Source: Saccharopolyspora hirsuta
GTDB lineage: Bacteria; Actinomycetota; Actinomycetes; Mycobacteriales; Pseudonocardiaceae
Assembly (NCBI RefSeq): GCF_008630535.1
Contig: NZ_VWPH01000005.1
Coordinates: 372,001-436,000 of the forward strand
Direction: 5' to 3'
Length of the DNA: 64,000 nucleotides
The position numbers were made by a program, and so were the translations under genes. Within the stretch, counting starts at the first letter, position 1; each line of letters starts with the position of its first letter. A model generated the notes under the pieces. It did no database searches. It was not told the origin of the DNA and saw only the letters and a program-made list of their open reading frames with translations. Shown here piece by piece: positions 9,305-17,724 of this stretch.

Positions 9305-9380
9305 CCCTGTCCAGGGACCAAATCCCCTGTGCGCCCGGCGCGCAGGACAGCAGAGTGCGCAGTGGCGACTCAACCGCGCC

Positions 9381-9423
9381 GAAGCGGCGCCATCTCCAGG
9401 AGAGGGGGAGGTGGCGCCGCTTC
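9381..9423. terminator. Bidirectional terminator hairpin between convergent genes
   Basis: GAAGCGGCGCCATCTCC (9381-9397) pairs with GGAGGTGGCGCCGCTTC (9407-9423) over 17 bp with a single wobble and a nine-base loop. It lies between the flavin monooxygenase stop (9304) and the convergent methyltransferase stop (9433). A further nested-hairpin stretch sits at about 9305-9351. Confidence 0.8.
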
Positions 9424-9432
9424 TTGCTCGCG

Positions 9433-10236
9433 TCAGGGCTTGCGGGCCACTCCCCCGGGTCCGGTGATGAGCGATTCGCCCGCCCACCGCTCCCCGGGGT
9501 CGGGGCGCCAGTCGAGCAGGTCCACCAGGCCGGGTTCGACCAGCTCCAGGTCGCCGAACATCGCGGCGACCTCCGCGTGGGACCGCAGGTAGAACCCGCC
9601 GATGCGTTCGCTGTAGAGCGCGGAGGCCCGGATGCGGGACTCGTCGACGCCGTCGCTGCCCGCGTGCGAGATCGCCACGTAGCTGCCCGGGCACAGCCGG
9701 TCGGTGTAGCGCGCCACGATGCCCGCCGGGTCGTCGCCGTCGGGCACGAAGTGCAGGACGGCGAAGAACAGCACCGCGATCGGCCGGTCGAAGTCCAGCG
9801 TGGACCGGACCTGCTCGTCGCCGAGCACCTCGTCGACGTCCCGGAAGTCGGCACGGATCGCCACCGCCCCGTCGTTGCCGCGCAGGATCGCCCGGCTGTG
9901 CGCGACGGCGACCAGATCGCTGTCGACGTAGACCACGCGGCAGCGCGGGTCGACCCGCTGGGCGATCTCGTGCACGTTGCCGACGGTCGGGATGCCCGAG
10001 CCCAGGTCCAGGAACTGGCGCACCCCGAGCTCGGCGAGGTGCTGCACCGCCCGGCGCAGGAACGAGCGGTTGGCCCGCAGCACCGCGGGCAGCGTCGGCA
10101 TCATCTCCGCGGCCCGCTCGGCCAGGTCCCGGTCCACCTGGAAGTTGTGCGAACCTCCCAGGTGCACGTCGTAGACCCGGGCCGAGCTGGGCCGCCGGAT
10201 GTCCACGCCCTGCGCCCACCACGACTGAACGTCCAC
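9433..10236 (-). CDS. SAM-dependent methyltransferase, actinomycete DUF574/Methyltransf_19 family
   Basis: The 267-residue protein matches the actinobacterial S-adenosyl methyltransferase family PF04672. Its N-terminus carries RPSSARVYDVHLGGSHNF, then FLDLGSGIPTVGNVHEIAQ as the SAM motif, and YVDSDLVAVAHSRAIL as the acidic motif. Members are often scattered in natural-product regions and their substrates are mostly unknown. GTG 10236 has GGAGG seven bases upstream. It follows the ferredoxin gene after 71 bases on the same strand, so it may be co-transcribed with the P450/ferredoxin pair. Confidence 0.85.
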   Translation of the reverse strand: MDVQSWWAQGVDIRRPSSARVYDVHLGGSHNFQVDRDLAERAAEMMPTLPAVLRANRSFLRRAVQHLAELGVRQFLDLGSGIPTVGNVHEIAQRVDPRCRVVYVDSDLVAVAHSRAILRGNDGAVAIRADFRDVDEVLGDEQVRSTLDFDRPIAVLFFAVLHFVPDGDDPAGIVARYTDRLCPGSYVAISHAGSDGVDESRIRASALYSERIGGFYLRSHAEVAAMFGDLELVEPGLVDLLDWRPDPGERWAGESLITGPGGVARKP

Positions 10237-10307
10237 TTCGCACCTCCGACCGCGGGGATGTGCTCCACCACACCGGATCGGCGCTGGGATGGCAAGACCT
10301 TGATCGA

Positions 10308-10505
10308 TCACCGCTCGACCAGGGACAGCGCCTGCGACGGGCACACCGCCACGGCTTCGCGCACCTCCTCCGCCGCGTCCTCGTCCACTTCGGCCGCCAG
10401 CACCAGCACCCGGCCGTCCTCGTCGTTCTGGTCGAACCGCGCCGGGGCGGTGAGCACGCACTGCCCGGCCCCGACGCAGCGGTCCAGGTCCGCTGCTACT
10501 CGCAC
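10308..10505 (-). CDS. [3Fe-4S] ferredoxin, redox partner of the adjacent P450
   Basis: The 65-residue ferredoxin has the CYP105-partner pattern: Cys10-x5-Cys16 (CVGAGQC) and a final CP at Cys55, with no fourth cysteine in the first motif, as in [3Fe-4S] SoyB-type proteins. It should pass electrons from a ferredoxin reductase to the P450. Its GTG start lies inside the last codons of the P450 gene (overlap 10496-10505), a classical translational coupling. Confidence 0.92.
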   Translation of the reverse strand: MRVAADLDRCVGAGQCVLTAPARFDQNDEDGRVLVLAAEVDEDAAEEVREAVAVCPSQALSLVER

Positions 10506-11728
10506 GTCCGCTCCTCCCCCCAGGTCACCGGGAGCTCGTACAGCCCGAAGACGGTCGCCTCGGACTTCACCGGCACCTCCTCGACCGGGACCGCCAGCCG
10601 CAGGTCCGGCAGCCGCCGGAACAGGGTGTCGAAGACGACCTGCAGCTCCATCCGCGCCAGGTTCTGCCCGAGGCACTGGTGCGGGCCGAACCCGAAGGCC
10701 ACGTGGTGGCGGGCCTTGCGGTCGACGTCGAGCTCGTCGGGCCGGTCGAAGGCCTCCGGGTCGCGGTTGGCGGCGGACACCAGCGCCATCACGCCCTCCC
10801 CCGCTCGGACCAGCACGCCGCCGATCTCCACGTCCTCCAGCGCGACCCGCGAGGTCGCGCCCTCGACGATGCTGAAGTAGCGCAGCAGTTCCTCGACGGC
10901 GGGCAACGTCTTCGCCGGGTCCGCGACGATCGCCGCCCGCTGCTCGGGGTTCTCCAGCAGCGCGAGGGTGCCCAGCGAGATCATGTTCGCGGTCGTCTCG
11001 TGCCCGGCCACCAGCAGCAGGAACGCGGCGCTGACCAGGGCCGGGTGGTCGATCCCGCCGGACTCGAGCTGCTTGCGGGCCAGTCGGCCGAGCAGGTCGT
11101 CGGGCAGCTCGCGCTCCTTGGCCGCCACCAGGTCGTCCAGGTAGGACCGCAGTTCCCGGACCGCGCGGACGCGCTCGTCGAACGGCGTGGAGCGGTGCAC
11201 CAGCCGCGAGCTGCGCTGCTGGAAGAACTCGTGGTCGTCGTAGGGCACGCCGAGCAGTTCGCAGATCACCAGCGACGGCACCGGCAGCGACAGCGCCGCC
11301 ACCAGGTCGACCGGGCGGGGACCGGCGAGCACCTCGTCGATGCGGTCGTCGACGATCTGCTGGATCCGCGGGCGCAGCGCCTCGATGCGCCGGACCGTGA
11401 ACTCGCCGAGCACCGCGCGGCGGGCCGCGGTGTGCTCCGGCGGGTCCATCCCGATCATCGACGGCGGCAGGTCCTGGAAGACGTTCTGCTGGTTGACCGT
11501 GAAGCGCGGGAACCCCGGGCGGCGGCGGTCCGAGCTCAGCCGCGTGTCGCCGAGCACCTGGCGGACCAGGTCGTGGCGGGTGACCAGCCAGGCGGAGTTG
11601 CCGCCCAGCATCGAGACCTTCGCGATCGGCTCCTCGGCGCGCAGCCGGGAGTACTCCGGGGCGACGGAGAACGGGCAGGTCCGGGCCTTGGGATAGGTGG
11701 TTGTCGGGCTGGCGGTCGGTTCGACCAT
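10496..11728 (-). CDS. Cytochrome P450, CYP105-like, with coupled ferredoxin
   Basis: The 410-residue P450 has AGHETT at 241-246, ELLR at 280-283 and the heme loop FGFGPHQCLG with cysteine 352. Similarity in the I-helix and C-terminus (YELPVTWG) places it near CYP105, a Streptomyces and Saccharopolyspora group that oxidises xenobiotics and macrolides. ATG 11728 is preferred over the much longer open frame because a GGGGGT-type site precedes it. A textbook promoter lies 47 bases upstream, interleaved with putative TetR half-sites. It is co-translated with the ferredoxin at 10308-10505, and the TetR gene at 11870 is divergent. Confidence 0.94.
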   Translation of the reverse strand: MVEPTASPTTTYPKARTCPFSVAPEYSRLRAEEPIAKVSMLGGNSAWLVTRHDLVRQVLGDTRLSSDRRRPGFPRFTVNQQNVFQDLPPSMIGMDPPEHTAARRAVLGEFTVRRIEALRPRIQQIVDDRIDEVLAGPRPVDLVAALSLPVPSLVICELLGVPYDDHEFFQQRSSRLVHRSTPFDERVRAVRELRSYLDDLVAAKERELPDDLLGRLARKQLESGGIDHPALVSAAFLLLVAGHETTANMISLGTLALLENPEQRAAIVADPAKTLPAVEELLRYFSIVEGATSRVALEDVEIGGVLVRAGEGVMALVSAANRDPEAFDRPDELDVDRKARHHVAFGFGPHQCLGQNLARMELQVVFDTLFRRLPDLRLAVPVEEVPVKSEATVFGLYELPVTWGEERTCE

Positions 11729-11754
11729 CGTGACCCCCTGATCACCGAGCGAAC

Positions 11755-11806
11755 AACTGGACGGTTCTCCTCCAGTTATAGCCAAGCGGAAGAAGATCGT
11801 CCAGTT
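11755..11806. promoter_or_regulatory. P450 promoter with three AACTGGAC-type half-sites (TetR operator)
   Basis: On the reverse strand, TGGACG (-35, 11798-11803), a 17-bp spacer and TATAAC (-10, 11775-11780) form a strong promoter for the P450. AACTGGAC (11755-11762), CTCCAGTT (11770-11777) and GTCCAGTT (11799-11806) are copies of one half-site. The first and second form an inverted repeat, and the second and third are direct copies over the promoter. This is the likely operator of the divergent TetR regulator. Confidence 0.65.
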
Positions 11807-11869
11807 ATTTCCGGGGCGGAACATGCGACAATCCGCCCGAACAGCCAGCGGGCAGCACGAGCGAGGACC

Positions 11870-12526
11870 ATGAGCACCGAGACCACGCCGCCACTCCGGG
11901 CCGACGCGCGGCGCAACCGCGACCGGATCATCAACGCCGCCCGCGCGGTGTTCGCCGAGCACGGCCCCGAGGTGCCGATGGAGGAGATCGCGCGGGCCGC
12001 CGGCGTCGGCACCGGCACCCTCTACCGGCGCTTCCCGGACCGCGACTCGCTGATCCGGGCGGTCGGCCAGGACGTCTTCGGCCGGGTGCTCGCCGAGGCC
12101 CGCGAGATCGCCGAGCGGGAGACCGACCCGTGGCGCGCGCTGACGGAGTTCCTGCTCACCGCCTCGGACCTGCACACCGTGCTGCGGCTGTCGGTGCACT
12201 CGCCGCGCGCCCGCGCGGTCCTGGGCACCGACCCGGAGCTGGCCAAGGTCCGCGGCGAGATGCTGACCATCCTGGACTCGATGGTGCGCGGCGCGCAGGA
12301 GTCAGGCGCGCTGCGCCCGGACATCGGCAGCGGCGACGTCGCCCTGCTGCTCTCGAGCGTGCTGCACGGCGTCCGCAACGTCCCCGACGACGTCCGCCGC
12401 GACGCCCCGGCCCGCTACCTGACCCTGGTCCTCGACGGGTTGCGGGCCAGCCCCGGCTCCGCGCTGCCCGGCCGTCCGGTGACCGGCGAGGACATCTCGA
12501 TGGCGCGGGTCTACCCCGCGGAGTGA
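11870..12526 (+). CDS. TetR-family repressor of the P450/ferredoxin operon
   Basis: The 218-residue protein has an N-terminal TetR helix-turn-helix: ARAVFAEHGPEVPMEEIARAAGVGTGTLYRRFPDR lies at about residues 22-57, written here only as landmarks AEHGPEVPMEEI and GVGTGTLYRRF. The C-terminal ligand domain is unassigned. It is divergent from the CYP105-like P450, and repeated AACTGGAC half-sites in the 140-base gap suggest that it represses both directions. Its 3' end overlaps the convergent permease gene by 16 bases. Confidence 0.9.
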   Translation: MSTETTPPLRADARRNRDRIINAARAVFAEHGPEVPMEEIARAAGVGTGTLYRRFPDRDSLIRAVGQDVFGRVLAEAREIAERETDPWRALTEFLLTASDLHTVLRLSVHSPRARAVLGTDPELAKVRGEMLTILDSMVRGAQESGALRPDIGSGDVALLLSSVLHGVRNVPDDVRRDAPARYLTLVLDGLRASPGSALPGRPVTGEDISMARVYPAE

Positions 12527-13866
12527 TCCCGCCTGCCCGGCACCAGCAGCCGCAGCAGGTGGTAGCCGACCAGCGTCACCAGGGTGCCCAGCGCGATGCC
12601 GTTGAGGCTGAACTGCGGGGTGATCTCCAGCGACACTCCCCCGATGCCCATCACCAGACCGGCCGCCAGCGGCAGCAGGTTGACCGGGTTGCCGAAGTCC
12701 ACCTTGTTCTCCACCCAGATCTTCGCGCCCAGCAGGCCGATCATGCCGTAGAGCACGACCGTGATGCCGCCGAGCACGCCGCCCGGGGTCGCCGCGATCA
12801 CCGCGCCGAACTTGGGGCAGAGCCCGAACAGGATCGCCACCACCGCCGCCACCCAGTACGCCGCGGTGGAGTACACCCGGGTGGCCGCCATGACGCCGAT
12901 GTTCTCCGCGTAGGTGGTGGTGGGCGGGCCGCCGACGGCGGTGGACAGGGTGCTGGCGAACCCGTCGGCGAAGATCGCGCGGCCCATGCTGCCGTCCAGC
13001 TTCGCCCCGGTCATCTCCTCGACCGCCTTGACGTGCCCGGCGTTCTCCGCGATCAGCGCGATCACCACGGGCAGCACGACGATGACAGCGGCGAGGTCGA
13101 AGCTCGGCGCGTGCAGCGCGGGAAGCCCGAACCAGGGCGCGTCCGCGACCGCGCTGAGGTCGAGGCGGGGGTGGGTGCCGACCACCCCGTTGGCGTCCGG
13201 CGCGGTGATCGGCCCGAAGCCCCGGTCGAACAGCCAGGACAGCGCGTAGCCGACGACCAGTCCGATGAACACCGCGATGCGCGACCAGAACCCGCGCAGC
13301 AGCGCGCTGCAACCGAGCACCACCAGCATCGTGATCAGCGCGATCCACTGGTCCTGCGGCCAGTAGGTGGAGGCGACCACCGGGGCGAGGTTGAAGCCGA
13401 TCAGCATCACCACCGCCCCCGAGACGGCGGGCGGCAGCAGCCGGTGCACCACCTGCGCGCCGACGAAGTGGATCAGCAGGCCGACGCCCGAGAGCACCAG
13501 CGCGCACACCAGCAGCGCGCCGGTGACCGCCGAGCTGTCCCCGCCCCCGGCGCGGATCACCGCCACCACGCCCACGAAGGAGGCGCTGCTGCCCAGGTAG
13601 CTGGGGATCTTGCCCTGCACGATCAGCAGGAACAGGATGGTGGCCACCCCGGAGACCATGATCGCCAGGTTGGGGTCCAGCCCCATCAGCACCGGGAACA
13701 CGAACGTCGCGCCGAACATCGCGACCACGTGCTGGGCGCCGAGCCCGACGGTGCGCCCCCAGGACAACCGCTCGTCCGGGGCCACCGCCTCACCGGGCCG
13801 CGGGGTGCTGCCGTCCCCGTGCAACCGCCAGCCGATGCCGAGCTTGGCGCCGAGTCCCTGCCGCAT
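12511..13866 (-). CDS. NCS2 nucleobase permease, uracil/xanthine type
   Basis: A polytopic membrane protein of 451 residues in the nucleobase-cation symporter-2 family. It carries LGAQHVVAMFG in TM1 with the family's key Gln-His, then AENAGHVKAVEEMTG, TYAENIGVMAATRVYS and the TPGGVLGG motif. Glutamates in the AEN and YAEN segments are substrate- and proton-binding positions in UraA. It lies at the 3' end of the pyrimidine-degradation genes, 135 bases after the LLM gene, and probably imports uracil or thymine for that pathway. It overlaps the TetR gene tail to tail. Confidence 0.92.
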   Translation of the reverse strand: MRQGLGAKLGIGWRLHGDGSTPRPGEAVAPDERLSWGRTVGLGAQHVVAMFGATFVFPVLMGLDPNLAIMVSGVATILFLLIVQGKIPSYLGSSASFVGVVAVIRAGGGDSSAVTGALLVCALVLSGVGLLIHFVGAQVVHRLLPPAVSGAVVMLIGFNLAPVVASTYWPQDQWIALITMLVVLGCSALLRGFWSRIAVFIGLVVGYALSWLFDRGFGPITAPDANGVVGTHPRLDLSAVADAPWFGLPALHAPSFDLAAVIVVLPVVIALIAENAGHVKAVEEMTGAKLDGSMGRAIFADGFASTLSTAVGGPPTTTYAENIGVMAATRVYSTAAYWVAAVVAILFGLCPKFGAVIAATPGGVLGGITVVLYGMIGLLGAKIWVENKVDFGNPVNLLPLAAGLVMGIGGVSLEITPQFSLNGIALGTLVTLVGYHLLRLLVPGRRDHSAG

Positions 13867-14001
13867 GGCGTGCCTTCCTGCTCCACCCGCCGCGCGGGCC
13901 AGTGATGTCGCGCGGAACTCTACAAAGCAGGTGCGGTGTGACCAGCGCCGCCACGGCGATGTGACCGGCCGTGCACCGCCGGTGGCTGATCGCAGCGGTG
14001 C

Positions 14002-15000
14002 TCAGCCCACGGCCGGGATGATCTGCTCGCCGTAGGTGTCCACTGTGGTGTCGATGGCGTCGTGCATGGCGTAGATCGCGAACTGGTCCACTCCCGCGTC
14101 GCGGAGCTCCCGCAGCTTGGCCACGTGCTGCTCGGGCGTCCCCAGCAGGCAGAACCGGTCCACGATCTCGTCGGGCACGAAGTCGGTGCTGCGGTTGCCC
14201 GCCCGGCCGTGGTGGGAGTAGTCGTAGCCCTCCCGCTCCTTGATGTAGTCGGTCAGCTCGGTGGGCACCGCCGCCGCGGCGTCGCCGTAGCGGGCGACCA
14301 GGTCGGCCACGTGGTTGCCGACCATGCCGCCGAACCAGCGGCACTGCTCGCGGGCGTGCGCGAGGTCCTCGCCGACGTAGGCCGGGGCCGCCACGCACAC
14401 GGTGATCGACGCCGGGTCGCGCCCCGCTTCGCGCGCGGCCTGCCGGACGTGGTCGACCATCCAGCGCGTCAGGTACGGATCGGCGAGCTGCAGGATGAAC
14501 CCGTCGGCCTGCCGCCCGACCAGCTCCAGCGCCTTGGGGCCGTAGGCGCCCATCCAGACCGGCAGGTGCCCGTCGCGCACCCACGGCAGCCGCACCGGCG
14601 TGCCGTGCAGCTGCACCTCGCGCCCCTCGGCGAGCTCCTTGATCACGTGCATGGCCTGCTCCAGGGTGGCCAGCGTGGTCGGGTGCCCGCCGGTCACCCG
14701 CACCGCCGAGTCACCGCGGCCGATGCCGCACACCGTGCGCGGCCCGAACATGTCGTTGAGCGTGGCGAAGGTCGACGCGGTGACGGTCCAGTCCCGGGTG
14801 ACCGGGTTGGTGACCATCGTGCCGACCCGCAACCGCTCGGTGGCGGCCAGGATCTGGCTGTGCACGACGAACGGCTCCTGCCACAGCACGCAGGAGTCGA
14901 ACGTCCACCCGTGGCTGAAGCCGAGCTCCTCGGCACGGCGCATCCGCTCCACCACCGACCACGCGGGTGGATCGGTCTGCAAGACGAGCCCGAAGTCCAT
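14002..15000 (-). CDS. F420-dependent LLM-class oxidoreductase (TIGR03842-type) of the pyrimidine cluster
   Basis: The 332-residue protein has the luciferase-like TIM barrel: MDFGLVLQTDPP at the start, GTMVTNPVTRDW, GIGRGDSAVRVTG near 95-107, and PVWMGAYGPKALELVGRQADG in the second half. Its resemblance is to F420-type LLM enzymes found next to dihydropyrimidinases. It follows dihydropyrimidinase by 18 bases on the same strand. The cluster has no PreA/PreT dihydropyrimidine dehydrogenase, so this enzyme is a candidate for the missing uracil-reduction step. RutA, an FMN pyrimidine oxygenase of the same fold, is precedent for pyrimidine binding. The reaction itself is inferred. Confidence 0.8.
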   Translation of the reverse strand: MDFGLVLQTDPPAWSVVERMRRAEELGFSHGWTFDSCVLWQEPFVVHSQILAATERLRVGTMVTNPVTRDWTVTASTFATLNDMFGPRTVCGIGRGDSAVRVTGGHPTTLATLEQAMHVIKELAEGREVQLHGTPVRLPWVRDGHLPVWMGAYGPKALELVGRQADGFILQLADPYLTRWMVDHVRQAAREAGRDPASITVCVAAPAYVGEDLAHAREQCRWFGGMVGNHVADLVARYGDAAAAVPTELTDYIKEREGYDYSHHGRAGNRSTDFVPDEIVDRFCLLGTPEQHVAKLRELRDAGVDQFAIYAMHDAIDTTVDTYGEQIIPAVG

Positions 15001-15018
15001 GACGCATCCCTTCCGCGC

Positions 15019-16419
15019 TCAGATCAGGTACTGGCAGGTGTCCCGGGTGAGGAAGCGGCCGTGGCCCGCCCGGCCGAGGTACTCGCCGTCGTCGACGACG
15101 ACCCGGCCGCGGGACAGCACGGTGCGGACCGCGCCGGTGATCTGCTTGCCCTCGTAGGCGTTGTAGTCGACGTTCATGTGGTGGGTCCGCGCCGAGAGAA
15201 CCTGCTCGCGGTCCGGGTCGTAGATCACGATGTCGGCGTCCGCGCCCGGCGCGATGGTGCCCTTGCGGGGGTGCAGGCCGAACATCCGCGCCGGGGTGGT
15301 GCAGGCCAGCTCGACCCAGCGGCGGCGGCTGATGTGGCCGTCCACCACCGCCTGGTGCAGCAGGTCGACCCGGTTCTCCACGCCCGGGATGCCGTTGGGG
15401 ATCTTGGAGAAGTCCCCGCGGCCCAGCTCCTTCTGGTCCTTGAAGCAGAACGGGCAGTGGTCGGTGGAGACCACCGACAGGTCGTTGGTGCGCAGCGCCC
15501 GCCACAGGTCGGCCTGGTGCTCGGCGGGGCGCAGGGGCGTCGAGCAGACGAACTTCGCGCCCTCGAACTCCGGCCGGTCCAGGTCGTCCAGGCTGAGGAA
15601 CAGGTACTGCGGGCAGGTCTCGCCGAAGACGTTCAGCCCGGCGTCCCGGGCCCGGGTGAGCTCCGCGACCGCTTCGGCGGCCGAGACGTGCACGACGTAG
15701 AGCGGCGCACCGGCCACCCTGGACAGCTGGATCGCCCGGTGGGTCGCCTCGGCTTCCAGCAGCGGGTGCCGCACCCGCCCGTGGTAGCCGGGGTCGGTCC
15801 GGCCCGCTGCCAGCGCCTGCTGGACCAGCACGTCGATCGCGATGCCGTTCTCGGCGTGCATCATCGTCAGCGCACCGTTGTCCGCGGCCTGCTGCATGGC
15901 GCGCAGGATCTGCCCGTCGTCGCTGTAGAACACCCCCGGGTACGCCATGAACATCTTGAAGCTGGTGATCCCCTCGGCGACCAGCGCGTCCATCTCCTTG
16001 AGCGCGTCGTCGCCGACGTCGGAGAGGATCATGTGGAAGCCGTAGTCGATCGCGCACCGCCCGTCGGCCTTGGCGTGCCAGGCGTCGAGCCCCTCGCGCG
16101 GCGAGCCGCCCACCGGCTGGATCGCGAAGTCCACGATCGTCGTCGTGCCGCCCCACGCCGCCGCCCGGGTCCCGGTTTCGAAGGTGTCGGAGGCGAAGGT
16201 GCCGCCGAAGGGCATCTCCATGTGGGTGTGCCCGTCCACCCCGCCCGGGATCACGTAGTGCCCCTCGGCGTCGAGCACGGCGTCGGCCGCGGGCACCCAC
16301 TGCTCGGCGATCTCGGGTGCGGCGATCGCGGCGATCCGCTCGCCGTCGACGAGCACGTCCGCGCGGACCTCCTCGGTCGCGGTGATCACCAGGCCACCGC
16401 GGATGACCGTCCGGCTCAT
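15019..16419 (-). CDS. hydA: Dihydropyrimidinase / D-hydantoinase
   Basis: A zinc amidohydrolase of 466 residues that opens dihydrouracil to N-carbamoyl-beta-alanine. All metal-site residues are visible: DGHTHME (His64, His66), carboxylated-lysine motif SFKMFMAY (Lys155), MMHAEN (His188), YVVHVS (His244) and STDHCPF (Asp320). The gene starts inside the stop of the aminotransferase gene (ATGA, 16416-16419), so the two are translationally coupled. It is the second enzyme of reductive pyrimidine degradation. Confidence 0.94.
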   Translation of the reverse strand: MSRTVIRGGLVITATEEVRADVLVDGERIAAIAAPEIAEQWVPAADAVLDAEGHYVIPGGVDGHTHMEMPFGGTFASDTFETGTRAAAWGGTTTIVDFAIQPVGGSPREGLDAWHAKADGRCAIDYGFHMILSDVGDDALKEMDALVAEGITSFKMFMAYPGVFYSDDGQILRAMQQAADNGALTMMHAENGIAIDVLVQQALAAGRTDPGYHGRVRHPLLEAEATHRAIQLSRVAGAPLYVVHVSAAEAVAELTRARDAGLNVFGETCPQYLFLSLDDLDRPEFEGAKFVCSTPLRPAEHQADLWRALRTNDLSVVSTDHCPFCFKDQKELGRGDFSKIPNGIPGVENRVDLLHQAVVDGHISRRRWVELACTTPARMFGLHPRKGTIAPGADADIVIYDPDREQVLSARTHHMNVDYNAYEGKQITGAVRTVLSRGRVVVDDGEYLGRAGHGRFLTRDTCQYLI

Positions 16420-17714
16420 CGCTGCCCCGCTTTCTCCAGTGCTGCCAGCAGGATCCGGGCTCCTTCGCGCGCCTCCGGCTCGGTGAGGCTCAACGGCGGC
16501 GCGATGCGCAGCACGTTGCCGTCCAAGCCGCCCTTGCCGATGAGCAGGCCGCCGCGCCGGGTCTCCTCCAGCACCTCGGTGGCCAGCTCCGGGGCCGGAG
16601 CACCATCAGCGCGCACGAGCTCGACGCCGATCATCAGCCCCTTGCCGCGCACGTCGGCCACCGCCGGGATCCGGCCCACCGCGTCGTCGAGCAGCCCGCG
16701 CAGGACCGCCCCGACGCGCGCGGCGTTGCCCTGCAGGTCGTGGGCGATCAGGTGGTCCAGGTTGGCCAGCGCCCCGGCCGCGGTGATCGGGCTGCCGCCG
16801 AAGGTGGAGATCGAGTTGGCCCGGACGCTGTTCATCACCTCGGCGCGCGCGATGACCCCGCCGACCGACAGGCCGTTGCCGATGCCCTTGGCGAAGGTGA
16901 CGATGTCCGGCGCGCCGTTGGCGTCGTGCGCCTGCCAGCCCCAGAAGTGCTCGCCGGTACGACCCCAGCCGGTCTGCACCTCGTCGCTGATCCACAGGAT
17001 GCCGTGCCGGTCGAGCACCTCCTTGAACCGCGCGAACAACCCGTCGGGCGGCACCGCGAACCCGCCGACGCCCTGGATCGGCTCGGCGATCAGGCACGCC
17101 ACGGTGCCGTGCAGCTGGTCGAGCACGTCCTCCAGGTCCGCTGCGCAGGCGTCGGTGAACTCCGCGTCGGGCAGGTCGGCGAGCGGGGTGCCGCGCCGGC
17201 GGCTGCCGTGCACGTAAGCGGTCTGCACCGGCGACAGGCTCGTCGGGGACCAGCTGCGGTTGCCGGTCACGGCCAGCGCCGAGAACGAGCGGCCGTGGTA
17301 GCTGTTGCGCAGGGCCAGCACCTGGTTCGAGCCGCGGTGCGCGGTGGCCAGCAGCAGCGCGGTGTCGTTGGCCTCGGTGCCGCTGGTCGTGAAGAACACC
17401 CGCGGGTCGTCGATGCCGGAGAGCTCGGCGACCCGTTCGGCCAGCTCGACCATCGGCCGGTTGAGGTAGAGCGTCGAGGTGTGCAGGACCTTGCCCGCCT
17501 GCTCGCGGACCGCGGCGGTGACCTCCGGCAGCGCGTGCGCGGTCATCGTGGTGAGGATCCCGCCGAAGAAGTCCAGGTACCGGTTCCCCTCGGCGTCCCA
17601 GACGTGCCGCCCCTCGCCGCGCTCGACGTCGATGGGCTCGTCGTAGTACAGCGCCAGCCACTCGGGCAGCACAGCGCGGTGCCGCTTGGCCAGCTCGGCG
17701 TGCGTGCTCGTCAT
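16416..17714 (-). CDS. Class III aminotransferase, probable beta-alanine transaminase
   Basis: The 432-residue PLP enzyme has SGTEANDTAL near 111-120, DEVQTGWGRTG with Asp244, and TFAKGIGNG with the Schiff-base lysine 276. Between beta-ureidopropionase and dihydropyrimidinase, its most likely job is to convert beta-alanine (or 3-aminoisobutyrate from thymine) to the semialdehyde. 4-Aminobutyrate or other omega-amino acids are alternative substrates. Its start lies ten bases after the upstream nitrilase gene stop, with a GGGGAG site, and its end overlaps dihydropyrimidinase by four bases. Confidence 0.9.
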   Translation of the reverse strand: MTSTHAELAKRHRAVLPEWLALYYDEPIDVERGEGRHVWDAEGNRYLDFFGGILTTMTAHALPEVTAAVREQAGKVLHTSTLYLNRPMVELAERVAELSGIDDPRVFFTTSGTEANDTALLLATAHRGSNQVLALRNSYHGRSFSALAVTGNRSWSPTSLSPVQTAYVHGSRRRGTPLADLPDAEFTDACAADLEDVLDQLHGTVACLIAEPIQGVGGFAVPPDGLFARFKEVLDRHGILWISDEVQTGWGRTGEHFWGWQAHDANGAPDIVTFAKGIGNGLSVGGVIARAEVMNSVRANSISTFGGSPITAAGALANLDHLIAHDLQGNAARVGAVLRGLLDDAVGRIPAVADVRGKGLMIGVELVRADGAPAPELATEVLEETRRGGLLIGKGGLDGNVLRIAPPLSLTEPEAREGARILLAALEKAGQR

Positions 17715-17724
17715 CTGCTCCCCC

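Noticed and set aside
9305..9351. tRNA-like nested hairpins (CTGTCC...GGACAG)
   Set aside because: No anticodon arm of correct size, no T-loop GTTCRA sequence and no CCA-compatible acceptor; treated as terminator-type structure.
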